Source: Enoplolaimus lenunculus
Lineage: Eukaryota; Nematoda; Enoplea; Enoplida; Thoracostomopsidae
Reading direction: 5' to 3'
Length of the DNA stretch: 64,000 bases
Assembly: GCA_030248215.1 (NCBI GenBank)
Contig: JASANG010001802.1
Coordinates: 1 to 64,000 of the forward strand
Shown: one piece after another, positions 21,393 to 34,190 of the stretch
How positions within the stretch are numbered: position 1 is the stretch's first letter
How the letters are laid out: every line of letters begins with the position of its first letter
Position numbers and translations under genes: made by a program
Notes under the pieces: model-generated
Databases searched by the model: none
What the model was told of the DNA's origin: nothing
What the model saw: the letters and a program-made list of their open reading frames with translations, nothing else

Positions 21393-21546
21393 GGCCCGTA
21401 GCCAGCTCACGTTGCTAGAGGGGGCTAAAAATAATTCAAGAGGGACATTCAAGGGTTTTCAGTGAGGTTTAAGCGAGGTTGCATTTTTTCTAGGGGGATC
21501 AAAATTTTAGGCTGAGCCTCCTGACCCACCCTTGGCTACTGGGCCC
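21393..21546. mobile_element. Family J MITE
   Basis: Inverted ends GGCCCGTAGCCAGC and CTTGGCTACTGGGCCC enclose the usual AGGGACATTCAAGGGTTTTC and GGCTGAGCCTCC blocks. Confidence 0.7.
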
Positions 21547-22904
21547 TTGTCGTTAGCTGAGCGGCTCTTGTACACTTCGGATCCTATTTAAAATTTAAAC
21601 TTAGGCTAGGCTTAAGTCTATGATTACAATTTGCCGGCGAAAGTGTACCAGAGTCTGTTGAGCGTTTAGTAAAGCATTACCGATCCCCCATTCCTATACT
21701 AAGCCAAAGGTATATCTCCTAGATTTTTGTTCGCCGCTTTACAAGCATTTGAGCCGGGTTATCTGTTTTTTTTCGAGTCACTTTTTCTCACATTTTGCGT
21801 TATACACATATATACATATATTGATATATATATATCTACATATACATCTTGACGACAAAGATTGCACTGTGCAGTCATTGTTGTGCAATATGCGGTTTGC
21901 AATATAGCAATTTGCAGTTTGAGCGGTGTGTGTTTGTGCGCGCCAGCTTAGCTGTGGTGGTGGTGTTGAAACTGTGAAACAAGGTGTGTAACACTGTTTT
22001 GGAATTGTTTGATGGGTACGAAAACAACTGAGTGTATTCCCCGCTAACCTGAAATAATTTGGTCAGGTTCAATTCTAAAATAGTCACATTCGATTGTTTT
22101 GAAGCAATTTTGGAGATCTCGCACTGTCTGTGATGACGAGTTTGGTTTAGGGTTGAGTTGTACTTGCCGTGCGTCGTCGGACGTCTTCATGCGCCGTCAA
22201 ATAGATTTTGCCAGTATTTGTGTCGGCAATGCATAGCGGCGCCCAGCGGCGTCCGACACAGTAAAGTTTAGCGCAACCCGTATAATCTATACGGTTCTCA
22301 GACGCCAATCACTTGGGTTTCGGTAGCAAGTGTAGCGATTTGACGACAGCTCACGTGTCGATTGTCTGATCGCAGATCAACTATCACCGGTTTGACTCAG
22401 CTTGTCAAGAGCTGTGTTGAATACTGGGGCGGCGGAATGATCAGAGATGGTCGTGAGAAAACTCAAATATGCAAAATGTTTTTCAAAATGGCATCATTTG
22501 GGGCCAACGCCGGCTGGTGAAACGCACCGAAAATGCTTACTTTTCTTATCGAATTTTTTAATGCTAGAGTTAAAGTTTAACATCATGGGGGCAGTGATGT
22601 CCGCTGGGTCGAAGTGTCCCCTCATTTTCTGGCCGTAGCTGCGGCCCGTGTCGGTAAGTCTTCGACGCAGGGACCGATCTTTGCAGCATAGAATGCAATC
22701 AATGAGACATTCACATGGGTACTGGGTCGGTTTGCCAGTTATAATAATTAGGTTTAAATTATCATTCATTGTATATTTGTGGGCAAACGGTGTTCAAAAG
22801 CCTGATTCCTGAGTATATATCTTTAGGTATGGTTTGCGTGTGTCTATAGAGGTAACCAGGGGTTTTTGTTTTAAGCAGACCGCATCTAACTGCATATAAA
22901 GTGT
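21547..22904. other. Gene-free stretch with family D and G fragments
   Basis: A short family D fragment (CGGCTCTTGTACACTTCGG with AACTTAGGCTAGGC) lies at 21550-21660, a TATA microsatellite at 21800-21845, and a family G fragment at about 22155-22285. No exon with supported splice sites was seen. Confidence 0.45.
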
Positions 22905-23084
22905 GGTCTGTGTTACTTTAAGGGGCGTCCAGGTTTGTGGTTTGTCATTAAAAGAGTATGTTTTGATTGTAGATTACATTTTTTTTGCTTGGGCTTAGGT
23001 TTAGGAACACATTATTGTAACACTTAGGCTTAGGTTTAGGCATACGCTTAATCAACTGTTACGCCCCTAAAAGTAACATTGGCC
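22905..23084. mobile_element. Family B MITE
   Basis: Left end GGTCTGTGTTACTTTAAGGG; right end CCCTAAAAGTAACATTGGCC. Flanks TAAAGTGT (22897-22904) and TAAAGTTT (23085-23092) form an 8-bp duplication with one mismatch. Core of TTAGG-type units. Confidence 0.8.
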
Positions 23085-23392
23085 TAAAGTTTAATGGGGG
23101 TTCATTTTCGACGGCGCTCAATAATGCTAAAAAGGCTAACGCTGGGGTAATAGGTCGCGTTGGATAAAGAAAATTAAACAGGGCCATGGTTAGTTTCCGA
23201 GCCCCACCCCCCCTGTAGCCGGACTGCGAGATGAGGCGTAGCAGTAAGTGATCAACCGGGGGGTACAAGCAGCGTATTCAACAACAGACATCCATTAATT
23301 TCACCATACCCCTACAGAGGTAAACATGTTACTGTAAGGGCAAGGTGATTTGAAGGGGGGAGCCGTGTTTTTGTATGTAGCATTTTTCGCTT

Positions 23393-23522
23393 TTGTACAC
23401 TTCCCCCCACAGAATTTTAGGCTTAGGCTTTGGGTTTGGAAAACGTTTCTCGAAGCCTAAGCCTTTGCCTAAACCACAAGCCTGAGTCTAAGTTTAATAC
23501 GTGGAAGGGAAGTGTCCAAGAG
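23393..23522. mobile_element. Family D palindromic element with telomere-like core
   Basis: Ends TGTACACTTCCCCCCAC and GTGGAAGGGAAGTGTCCA are imperfect inverted repeats. Between them TTAGGCTTAGGC is followed by its own complement (GAAGCCTAAGCCTTTGCCTAA), so the whole element could fold back. Related D pieces: 7508-7610, 21550-21660, 31868-31975, 55865-55990. Confidence 0.6.
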
Positions 23523-23830
23523 ACGAAGTTTTATATTTAAAGCAGGGCAAACGCTGTTTCAATGATAAATGAGCAAAATATGCAGGAGGCTAAGCGGTTC
23601 AGCCCAACCGCCGCGCCATTGGCCAGCGGCGGATGCAGAAGTTTTTGACGAGGGAGCGCGGAATCTATTGTGGGTGGGAAAACCTTACGACCGGCGTTGA
23701 GCAAGAAGCTAACCGTAATTTTCATGGTACGAAAGTGAAATTTTTTTCGGCTACAGGATTGACTTTAGTTATATCATGTTTTCTATTATGATTTTTTGTA
23801 ATATACAGTGCATTTATAATAAATGTTAAA

Positions 23831-26800
23831 ATGTCGAATGCGATTGGGCAAGTACGAGCTGAGAATCCGGCGACAAAACGTCGATTGGCCAGTCATAAAC
23901 CGCGTATATTAGAAATCAAATCTGCGTCCAATGACAATAATGTTCAGGTAAGTATTGATGTAGTGTTCTGAACAGTGGTGGATATAATGTGGGGTGGTGG
24001 TAGCGACGGATCTAGAAATTCCTATCGGACGAGCGGTCTGGCAAAAGTTATGAAACGCAATTTTCGGATGAGAAAATTGTAAGGTAGGGGTGGACTGTAC
24101 CATTTTGTTACAAAAATTTTCTGACGGGAAAGGCGTACGCTCCAAACCCCCCTGAACCCGCGTGGGTACAATGTATGTCGTTCACCACCAGTGTGCAACA
24201 TGAATTCCGGTTCCAGTAGGTTAATCCGGTCTTTGTCACTGTCCGGTTCCGGTATTAAATTCGGTATTTTTCCACCGGAATTTTCCAGTTTTTTTTCGTT
24301 GTGTTTCTAAAGTTAGAATAATTTTCGTTGACTAATGTTTTTTCTATATTTGAACTAATTACTTTGAGCTCAGCGCTAGCGGTATGATAAATGATTTTAT
24401 GATTTAAAACAGTTTTGCGGTTGAGGAACTTTTGTGAACTCTCTGCAAACGTAGAAAAATTTTGCAATTTCAGAACACAAAAAGTATGATCCTCATCGGA
24501 GAAATTCTGGATCTGCCACTGCTTCTGACCAATTATTTGTTTAATTTGGCAACTGGGCTGTGCTAAGCACCAATCGCGGGTATAGCACAGCCAGTGTAAA
24601 AGGAAACAGAATTTCATTGAAGGATGTCAAAATCCATCACCAATGTAGAGAACAGAGCCGTAACCGTAGTATATTCCTAAGTATAAGCCTAAGCCTAACC
24701 GAATGAATCAGCTTATATCTAAGCCTAAACCTAAGCAAAAGATTACTGCAAACGTTAAGCTTATTTTGTGCCAGTTCTGCAGAAAAACGTTCCGCCTTTT
24801 ATGTTTACATGGCCCAAATGTGTCTACTAAGAAAAAATACTCGTAAAAGCTTAATATTGAGTATATCTGATGAATTTCGTTTGAAAAATATTTTCAAAAC
24901 ATCGAAACCTTTTTTTAATTTTTAGAACGAACTTCCGTTAAAATCTTCGATTATCACTGCCGAAAGTGTGACTACAGCTGAACCGGGCAAACCAACGCCA
25001 GGGGTACATTTGCCACCGATTGCGTCAATTGCTCCGATGACTTTTGGATCATCCGGCATGGACGACACTGGGACCAGACTGGAGGAATCTCAGATACATG
25101 ATGGGGACCTCAAGTCACGCGATGACGACATGAACAGAGGAGTCAAAGTTGGTGACGTCATTATGCCTGGGTTCGAAGGCGACGGAGGCGTACCTGTGGT
25201 GAGTTTTTCTCACAAGCATAAAGAGTACAAGGGCGTAGTCAGGTTTTCATTTCGAGAGGGTATAACATCAGATGCCTCTTACACGATTAATTTTTAAAGC
25301 CTGCCAATGTGCCTATTTCTCATCCCTTCAGGAATGTCATGAAATCAACGAAGTATTTTATTAAGTGTTTTAGGCTTTGTTTCTGATTTTTTTCTTCAAA
25401 ACGTACCTCACATATCATTAATTCGGTCGTTTTGAAGTTTACACCCTCTTGAAATGAAATCCTGGCTGTTTAATTTTATTATTTTTCAGATTATACAAAA
25501 CGAAGACGACGAGCACTGTTTCGTTCTTGACGACACAGCGTTGGCGAAGATTTTGTTACGACCGGAAGTCGCCGACAAAAAAGTTGCCGTCATTTCCGTA
25601 TCTGGTGCCTTCCGGAAAGGAAAATCGTTTTTGCTCAATTTCTTTTTAAAGTGCCTACGCAAAAAGGTGAGCTTGGGTGTTATTTTTATCGGCTTTTAAC
25701 CATTCTTTAACATAATTTGCGCTTTCTAAAACACGGATTGAGATCTCAATAAAGATCTCAGTCTTAAGTGTAGAAAATTCTGTAAGCTCGAGCAGTCTCC
25801 GGTAGGACATCAGTTATTCATAACAAATTGTAATACATAAGCAGAGGCTCAGCAACTGAAGAGCGAGAGGGCGCCACCAGAATTTGAAAATCAAGACGTT
25901 GTGTTACGATTTAATGCTAAATTTGTGTTTGGGTTATCGTTCGTTTCGCTCGCGATGTTGTTGCCCTAGTCCCACTCGTGCTGTTGTTGGTTCCGTTGGT
26001 GCTCCCATGTGGTGTTTGATCCCACGACTTGGCGTTCTTTCAAGGTTTCAATGGTTCTACTGCAATGCATCAAGTTTGCGACATGAGCCAAACGAAGTGA
26101 TACGAGAATATACTGTGGTACACAAATATATTATCTAAACATTGGCTGTGTTTCAGAAACCCATTTCTGCAAAATGTTTTATCGTTTGCCAAGTCAATTT
26201 TGTTGTCATTGCTTGAGGCTGACCTGTGTTATGTTTAATCTCTTGGTTTCTTTCAGTCGGCAGACAAACAAGACAACTGGATTGGCGACGACAATGAATC
26301 TATAGATGGTTTTCGATGGCGAGGCGGATCGGAACGAGACACATCCGGTATTTTGATATGGAAAGATCCGTTTATTGTCCGACTGTCTTCCGGCGAAGAT
26401 GTAAGTTTTGTATGTGTGTTATCAGTTTATAATTTAATTGATTCAGGCTCATAACCAGCTTACCTTGCTAGTGTATGGCAAAAATAATTTTAGAAGTAGC
26501 ATGCAGAGAAATCGTTTATGAAGGTACATGTAGGGCTATAATTTTTCTAGGGAGTCCACACCGTCGTGACCCCCCCATGCCTTTGCCGGTCATGGTCCGC
26601 TTCGAAGTTTCAAACTTGTAAAGGAAAGTTTCTACGTTCTTGGTGTACCACCGTTGCAGTTATACTTGAAACGACAAGTGGTAGCACCCAGCTAGCATTT
26701 CATTTCGAAATGGTGCACCTTGATGCAAATGTTTTTACGAGGGAGCGTATCGAACGAGAAATTTGTCAATGCTGTAGCGCTGTAAATGTGTTTTTTCTTG

Positions 26801-29800
26801 TCTCCGAGAAATTCTGGGAGAGGAAACATACCATCTATATTATTCCTGCTGCGTACGCGCCTGGGAGTAGCCATATTTGAGTACACACTATTCCAGAATT
26901 TCGGCACCTAGATTTTTCTGTCATTTTTAATTTTTTTTCATTTGTTTATTTATTCAATTATTTGTTTCAGATTGCAGTTATACTGATGGATACTCAGGGT
27001 GCTTTCGATAGTCAATCTACCGTCAAAGATTGCGCAACTGTTTTTGCGTTATCAACTATGATTAGCTCTCTACAGGTTTGAATACTTCGCTTTTGGGACC
27101 AGGGTGGCTGGATAGACTAATCCTTATGAATATACGACAAATCGTCGCCCAACAACTTATTGCCATACAGTGTTCTAAATTCTATTAATAAATCTAAGCG
27201 TGATCCTAACCGTAATCTTAAGCCTGAGCGTATGTAGGCCTTAGCTTAGCGGTGGGCAACCAATCATCGAGTCGATGAGGTTTCGGATTACAAGTTGTCG
27301 GTCGCCGAGTTGTCGGGCGACACAATCTCACTCGATAAGATCTGTTTTGAACGCTGATGTACCATACCGAAATTGAATTTTGACTACGCCCCCTTACGCC
27401 TGGGATTTTTTCGATATGTTATAAGGGAAGGTAGAGATTTGTCAGTATATTAATTCAAGCAAGTTGTTGAAAACACTATCACTTAAATTACTGTAAAAAT
27501 CCCACAATGACCGAAGTGAATTTAAAATACACAGGTTCATTTGAATTTCAATTTCAAGTTGTGGGTTGAATTCGAGCATATTCTCGAATGAAAGTCGAGT
27601 TTATCAGTACCCTGCTATTTTGAGATTGTTTTTCAGATATTCAATTTATCGCAAAATATACAAGAAGATGACTTGCAACATTTGCAATTGTTCACGGAAT
27701 ACGGTCGGTTGGCCCTCGAAGAAGTTGCCGATTCGAAACCGTTTCAAGTAAAAACTATGCGGCGGGGAATATGGAAGGAGCGTAGTCAGTACAGCGGGGT
27801 ACGGCAGCGAATGCAACTTCGAAATTTCTTGAGTTGGATAGGAAACATAGACATTTCGCCAGTGTTTAGTATTATTAAGGTTCCAAATAAATTTACCACT
27901 CGCGTACAAATTTTGTCTTTAAACCGAAATTATGCATTCTTGGGATGAAGTCCTCATTGCTGCGTTTTGAAGTAGGTCGTGGTAACAGGATATTTATTCT
28001 CAAACTTGTATAGTACATATCATAAGTTACGACAGGTTTTTTGTACAGAGGAACTCCATCAATATTGCGGATCTTAAAATCCGTACAGAAGTTAGGCTAA
28101 TCAGATGCGAAGAGTGTTCTGAATTTTGAACCTTATCATGTACTGGTTTGAAAGTTACAAGAACTATTACCAACTGGTGATTGGTGCTGCACGCATTTCA
28201 GGATACGGGCCCAAGTCAAACAGGTTTTTGATGTTCTTGCAGTCTAAACACACTTATGAAACCATTTTATGTTGCGAGGGTGGGTTTAAGGTCTGTGGTC
28301 AATTCAGCATGCTAGTGGGGCGAAAATCATTTAAGGAAGGGAATGCAGGGAGCTCTTTATAAGTGGGGCGTAAATTTTTTACTCAGCAAAATTTTTCTAA
28401 AACGGCTGATGTCCACCTGGCCTCCGTCTGGCTACTGGCCCGGTTGGTTGCTTTAAACAGCAACAAATCTGCTGCAGATAGCTAATTTTTTATAAGGGCA
28501 CCGTTTTTACTAGTAAACTTTGTCTATATTTCAGGCGTTGCTGTTTTTGGTGCGCGACTGGAGCTTTCCGTACGAAGCTGAATACGGGTTCAACGGAGGC
28601 GAACGTATCTTAGATCGACGGCTTGAGGTAAGCATTTATTGAACGTTTTTGTTATTTTAAATTTTGTAAAATTAAATTATAAACATTTCGAAGTTTTTGA
28701 AGTAAGCGCATAACTGGGTTTAGTTTTTATTGAGTTGCAGGTATCAGAACGTCAACATACCGAACTACAACAATTACGCAGGCATATTCGGTCGTGTTTT
28801 GATCGTATTGAATGCTTTTTAATGCCGCATCCTGGGTTGCACGTTGCGACTAACAAAGATTTCACTGGACGATTGGGAGGTACTTAAAAGTTTACCCACA
28901 GTGTTTGAGAAATTATGCTCACAGTTAGCCGGTTTTGATGCAATGCGCAAAAGTCAGCGAATGTACAACAATCTGGATGCAAATTTTCTTTTCACAGAAC
29001 AATCACGTTTCTGTTGTAAGAAAATATTGCAAGATGTGGTGCATTACAGCTGTAATTATATAAATTAGGAGAAGTTTAAGAGCAAGCGCCACATGTTTGA
29101 GTACCAAAATATCGTAAATCTAACACCGGCCTAAGCGTAAGATTAAACCTAAGAGAATTCGTTAAGGCTACGGTGTTGTTGAGTACACATTTTATGCGTA
29201 GATTCAGCTTTGTTCTGTTTTGATTGCAGATATCGAAAGCGAATTCAAAGTGTTCGTCCAACGCCTTGTCAATCACTTGTTGGATCCGCAACAAATTATT
29301 TTGAAAGAAATCAGCGGAAATAAAGTCACATGCCGTGAGCTGATGGAATATTTTAAGGTAATTTCAAACTTCCTAAATAGTACTTAAAGTCAAACAAATT
29401 TTATTATAATCAGGGTCGAAGTTTAGTCGAACTGAGAGCTCTTGAGCTTCCACACTTTTCGTTTCAACAGTGGTTTGAAGTTTAAGATTTCTAAATTTTA
29501 CGGATTTATTTTCTGTCCTCAACTGTTTGAAATATGATCTTAATTTTCAAATAAAAAGTTTTAAGTTCATTTTCTTTTTTATTGTTATTTCGATATTTTA
29601 GGCTTATACCAAAGTTTTTCAAGGTGAAGAGTTGCCTGAGCCAAAGTCAATGCTGTTGGTGAGTTTTAGTAAACTCGACAGTTCAAAAAATTTCTTGTAT
29701 ATCTTAACCGCTAATAACAAAAATCAGATCTCAAGTTAATAATTTCCTACTGGATTTGAAATGTATTGCTTGACCGTTGCCAAAATGTGTTCCGGTTGTA

Positions 29801-32800
29801 ATTTTTTGTATTTTTAATGGTAACTGTTTGGAGGCTATTGCAGTTGAAAATTCAGATTTGCAGGTCTGAATCTGGAAAATATTAAATTGATTTACATCAC
29901 TATGCTGCAACACAGAACAGAATAGGTTTTGAGTAGGTGATTTTGTGTTGAAACATTTTGTGAATACCCAAGTATCTAAAATTAAAAAGTCGAAATGTGC
30001 AACAAATTTTCAAAACTCGACCATTTTTGGCAAACGGAAACTGGTTTGGTAGAAGCATAATGGTGCTTGTTGAATTTAGGCAACTGCTGAAGCGAATAAT
30101 CTGGCAGCTGTTACGAGCTCAAAAGCATTTTACTCGAAATGCATGGATGAGGTTAGAAAGCTGTGTTTTTCTACTGAGTTTGTTATATTTATTTTTAAAC
30201 CTTTTTCTCATGAATATTTTTTATTTCCCTTGAAATTTAATTTCAAGCTAGGATTCAAACGACAACGACTGGAGTGGTAGATGTTCGCACATTATTAATA
30301 CTCAGCTATAGCAGCTTGACTCGCGAGGTCGAGGGGGCTCTTTAGTCTTATGGATGTTTGGTACTGAGTATACGCAATGTAAATAGTTATACACTATGTG
30401 TTATGCATATTTCACTTACACACTTTGCGCTGAGTGAATTATAGCGTAGTCTGTTTCAGAAGGGTTAAGTTTTTCTAGTAACATGGAACCATTATTAAAC
30501 GGCATATGCAGTTTGTCAACTGGTCAGCCCTGCAAATATCGGACCTGTTGCAAAAGTAAGCCTACTCCGGCCCAGGCGTCTCTCTATTTACTGGACTGAA
30601 ATAATTTGCTTTTTGTTGTTTTCAGATTTGCGGAGGCGATACTCCATATTTAAATCAACACGACTTAGATCATTTTCATGTCAAATATCGCGACAACGCA
30701 ATGCGACTGTTTTCAGAAACACGCAAAATGGGCGGCGATGAATTTAGTCTTCAATTTTTAGATCAACTTTGCGATGAAATTGAGGTAAATTCGTATACAA
30801 TGTGTTGATGGAGGTGGCGGTGGGCAGAGGGGCCGGTAGACGAGGCGGAGGGTTGAGGGGCCGGCTGAAGAGGTGGATTGTAGAGGGTTCGGTAGAGCAG
30901 GCGGGGGCAAAAACTTCGGCGGAGGAGACTGGAATAGAGGGGTCGGTTGAGGATGCGGGAAAACAGAAAAACCGGCAGAGAAGGCGGAGGTGGCAGAGGG
31001 ACTGGTAGAGAAGGCGGAGTGACAGATGGCTGTGGAGGAAGTGATGGGCACAGGCTCCGGCAGATGTTGCGGGGAGGGGCAGAGGGTTCGGTAGAAGAGG
31101 CGTAGGGGCAGAGGGGCAAGTAGAGGAAGCGGGGGATAGAGGGGCCGACTGAGCAGTGTCTTTTAATCAACAGCTTCGTGTTCAGTTTCTGGTTGAATCA
31201 AATAAGTTAAACGGAGTTAATTCATTTCAGGGCCATATTCTCAAAAGATGTGTATTGCAACTGTCAACAGTTAGTAGTAGGTTTTCAAACTCACTGACTG
31301 TTGCAGCTGTTGAACTTAAAATTGTTGCAAGAGTAGAGGAAATTATATGCGAAAACTGTGCTGACTCGTAAGCGTCAACGTACACTTGTTCGAAAGTTAC
31401 AAGACCTATCACTAACTGATGATAGGTGCCACACATTTGAGAATACGGGCATAGATTACGTGAAATATTAAAATTTCTTTGTGTTCATTCAGTTTAAATT
31501 TTGCTGCAAACGTCTTTAATTTTTTTATGGTTTTCAGCAATCATTCGAAAATTACGTTAAAATTAACAACTCAAAGAATCTGTTTCGCTCTGTACAGACG
31601 CCTGCGGTATTATTTGTCGTTTTAATTTTGGTTTATATCATAAAGGTAAGTAGTATCAAGGCAGAGGCGTGGATCGAAAACTTTCTGGTAATCAAATGGT
31701 ATGTGGTCACGGAGCTAAGGGAAGGCAAAAGTCTTTCTTAGATTCATTTTGGCTCTCAAAAAATACTTTGGCTCCGCTTTTGAATTATGCAAAATTCCGG
31801 CTTATCCCTTAGTTTTCCCGGTTGTAAACCAATTGCTAACTGGAGATTGAGTTTTCTGATTTGGCTATTATTTAGGGCTCTTGTACGTACACTTTCCCAC
31901 CGCAGACTTTGTGTTAGCGTCAGGCTTAGGTTTAGAAAAAGACGTACCTATGCCCAAGGCTCAAGCCTTTGAAATATTTGCAAATCTTGAGCTTAAACCT
32001 GAGATATTATATTAGATTTTTTGCAGGAAATATTAGAACTACTATATTTGACTGGTGCTGCACGACTGTTGAGTAATTTTCTTGCCATCATTATGCTGAC
32101 AATCGCGTTATGGGGATATGCAAGGTAATTGACGTTCGTATGGGGTAGGTTTTCAAAATTTAACACCTTGAGAATTAAACTTTTGGATTTGACCATTTCT
32201 ATCTCTGTATTTTAATACGGGTATCAAAACAATTCATCAGCCGACAAAGCGCTAAGCAAGTCGTTAACTATTTGCCAGCAGTTGCAGTTCTACCATACTC
32301 TTCGTTCATGCGTAGCAAAATACCCGGGTAACAAAATGCCTTGCAACATATACACTTCGGATCTTATTTAGCCATTAAGTCATGCTAAGAAGTACACCGA
32401 TAATTTGTAATCCGAAATTTCATCGACTCGACAATTTGCGCCTCATCATTATTATGCTTAAGGTTTAGCTTAGGCTTAAGTTTATGATTACGCTTAGGAT
32501 TATGATTAAATTATTTATTCATAGGCTTTAGGACACTGTTGGGCGGCAAGTTTGTCGGGCGACGAATTGTAGTAGATTCAACGTTTTCAGCCACGTCAAT
32601 GTTCTACAAAAATAATTAAGTCTTTAAAATTAATGCTGTAACTCTTTCGAATCTATGTATGACAACTGGTTGAAATTTTTAATTTCACACTTTTGTCCAA
32701 GCTATGAAAAATTCGAAAAAATATACACGTATATTTTAATTCCAAGCTGAGCGTTAATGCAGCTTCCTTTTCAAAAACCTGTCTGTTTTCTGACATCCTC

Positions 32801-34190
32801 TTATGTCTTGGATAAGGGTATACGGTTAGATTTGTTGGTGTCTATATTTTTGTAGCTATGTAATTTTATATTCACAGATATTCTGGAAATATGAGAGAAT
32901 ACGGCCAAACTGTCGACGAAATGACATTGATGATACTCGAAAATGTAAGTCAGCGCCCAAACGCAGGGTTGTAGTCTAAATTTTATTTCGGTGCAACGTA
33001 TGATTTTATTAAAGAGAATTTTCAGAAAGTTTGTTTCTTGTCTCTCAAGAAATTTCAGGAACAGATATATTTCTTCTAGCGCTCTACTTTATGCCCCACT
33101 TCCCCTGCGTCCTGTGCCAGCTAAGCCAAGTCGGGGTTATCCTCGTCTATTGATAGTACAAATTAAGATCAAACTTGAAGTTTTTTCTTGGAAGAAGTTG
33201 ACTGCAGCACATTTTCTTGCGACAGCGTTCACCATGAAACTAGACAGTTGAAAGGAACAACGATTTTTTGTTTGGTAAAATTACAGTAAACACAGTGAGA
33301 TGTTGGTGCCTTTTATGCAGACGAGGCACTGTCGTAAAACTAAACATAAAACAAGTTTAGGCCGCATAACACTGAAAAGTTTGAGATTGCTCTTGTACAA
33401 AAAAGTTCAACTGATTAAGATTGAAGAACCTTAAGAAATACACACATTTGTTATTCGCTAATAAGTTTCAAAAATTTTTGAAATCGCATGGTGGGTCGGT
33501 TCGGCGTTCACCACCGCTTACCATTGGCATTGTCTGCAGCTCATTCTGGGTACATTCCATGTTATGTTTCAGGTGCTAGTTCCGGCCCGCAACTATCTAA
33601 TGACCGAAGGAATATCGAAAGCCCGTGAACTGCATACACGATTAAGTACACAAAGCTCAAACATGTCAACATCATCGTGGACAAGCGGTTCTCCAGATCT
33701 AAAAGGCGTCCGGCAGTTCTTTACCAACCGGCAATCGTCAACCACCCCCGCACCTTTGATAGTTTCAGCTGGGGCACCTATCGCAACGAATCTTACCCAC
33801 CCTAGCGATACAGTACCACCTGAAACGACTTCTAATACCAGCTCAACCACCTCCTCTAGCTATCGAGGTTTATACCAGCCAGCGAAACCTGCCGCGGCCC
33901 TAGACCAGAATAAATTTGGAGCACCAAGGTGGCCCCCTGTCTCAAATACGAATCCTGCCGTCCAAACAGAACCAACAAAACCACTAAGACCCCCTGCAAC
34001 TATTGTTGCGACGCCACATTTTGATCCAAACCTTCAGCCAGGACCTCTACCTAATAACCAACCTTTTGGAGATAGCCGGCCGTTTAAGCCAGCTTTTGTT
34101 GGGAGATCTAATTTTGATAACTTTCCCTCGCCTCCGGCAGCTCAGGTTCCCACCCAGTCATCGTGGCGAAATCGCGGCCGTATGCTCTAA
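23831..34190 (+). CDS. atln-1: Atlastin-like ER membrane-fusion GTPase
   Basis: Sixteen exons join in phase to 821 aa: 23831-23947, 24926-25198, 25490-25666, 26257-26400, 26971-27075, 27637-27747, 28535-28627, 28741-28879, 29230-29357, 29602-29658, 30080-30151, 30626-30784, 31538-31645, 32027-32124, 32878-32944, 33573-34190. An in-frame TGA lies 42 nt before the ATG. GTPase motifs: P-loop GAFRKGKS (169-176), switch threonine in SERDTSG (T218), DTQG (244-247), RDW (316-318), then HPGL (370-373). [27 protein letters not shown] and CGGDTPYL mark the three-helix bundle. Two hydrophobic segments (about 546-560 and 576-592) form the ER hairpin, followed by the RYSG motif. Atlastins tether and fuse ER tubules. 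Odd features are an N-terminus of about 130 residues before the G domain and a Ser/Thr/Pro-rich tail of about 200 residues; human ATL1 is 558 aa. The symbol follows the C. elegans orthologue. Confidence 0.92.
24639..24813. mobile_element. Family A MITE in atlastin intron 1
   Basis: Left end ACCAATGTAGAGAACAGAGCC; right end CGTTCCGCCTTTTATGTTTACATGGCCC. Core CCTAAGCCTAACCG.. with diverged hexamers. A family O-like fragment (TTCTGGATCTGCCACTGCT) lies just upstream at about 24506. Confidence 0.6.
27125..27320. mobile_element. Family C element with telomere-like core (atlastin intron 5)
   Basis: Left end TACGACAAATCGTCGCCC; right end TTACAAGTTGTCGGTCGCCG. The core AATCTAAGCGTGATCCTAACCG.. is a diverged TTAGGC array. 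The order of modules (AGTGTTCTAAATTCTATTAATAAATC, array, ATCGAGTCGATGAGG) recurs in reverse at 32405-32580 and 49450-49630 and forward at 54845-54995. Confidence 0.6.
28128..28442. mobile_element. Family F half-copy and family J MITE (atlastin intron 6)
   Basis: 28128-28212 matches the right half of family F (GGTTTGAAAGTTACAAGAAC ... CAACTGGTGATTGGTGCTGC ... GATACGGGCC). About 28305-28442 matches family J and ends TCTGGCTACTGGCCC. Confidence 0.5.
30199..30464 (-). mobile_element. TTAA-flanked MITE with tRNA-like core (atlastin intron 11)
   Basis: TTAA at 30195-30198 and 30465-30468 borders ACCTTTTTCTCATGAATA and CAGAAGGG. The internal GCTAGGATTCAAACG and CTCAGCTATAGCAGC correspond to the tRNA-like boxes of the copy at 7679-7938. 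Confidence 0.6.
30797..31155. repeat. GA/GGCGGAG-rich minisatellite
   Basis: Irregular units like GGCGGAGGGGCAGAGGGGCCGGTAGA fill the start of atlastin intron 12, just after the exon 12 donor. Proline- or glycine-rich open frames on either strand are products of this repeat. Confidence 0.75.
31230..31451. mobile_element. Family F foldback MITE (atlastin intron 12)
   Basis: GGCCATATTCTCAAAAGATG at the left and ATTTGAGAATACGGGC at the right are inverted. Inner arms GTAGGTTTTCAAACTC and GTTCGAAAGTTACAAGACC..GATAGGTGCC are also roughly inverted. This is a near-complete copy of about 222 bp. Confidence 0.65.
31868..31975. mobile_element. Family D fragment (atlastin intron 13)
   Basis: GGCTCTTGTACGTACACTTTCCCACC is followed by CAGGCTTAGGTTTAG and then GCCCAAGGCTCAAGCC, a decayed telomere-like core. 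Confidence 0.45.
32405..32580. mobile_element. Family C element (atlastin intron 14)
   Basis: GTAATCCGAAATTTCATCGACTCGAC, then a core ATGCTTAAGGTTTAGCTTAGGC.., then CATAGGCTTTAGGACACTGTTG and a GTCGGGCGACGAATTGTAG end. Same modules as 49450-49630. Confidence 0.55.

Noticed and set aside
30758-31170. Proline/serine-rich minus-strand frames
   Set aside because: They fall in a GA-rich minisatellite within atlastin intron 12.
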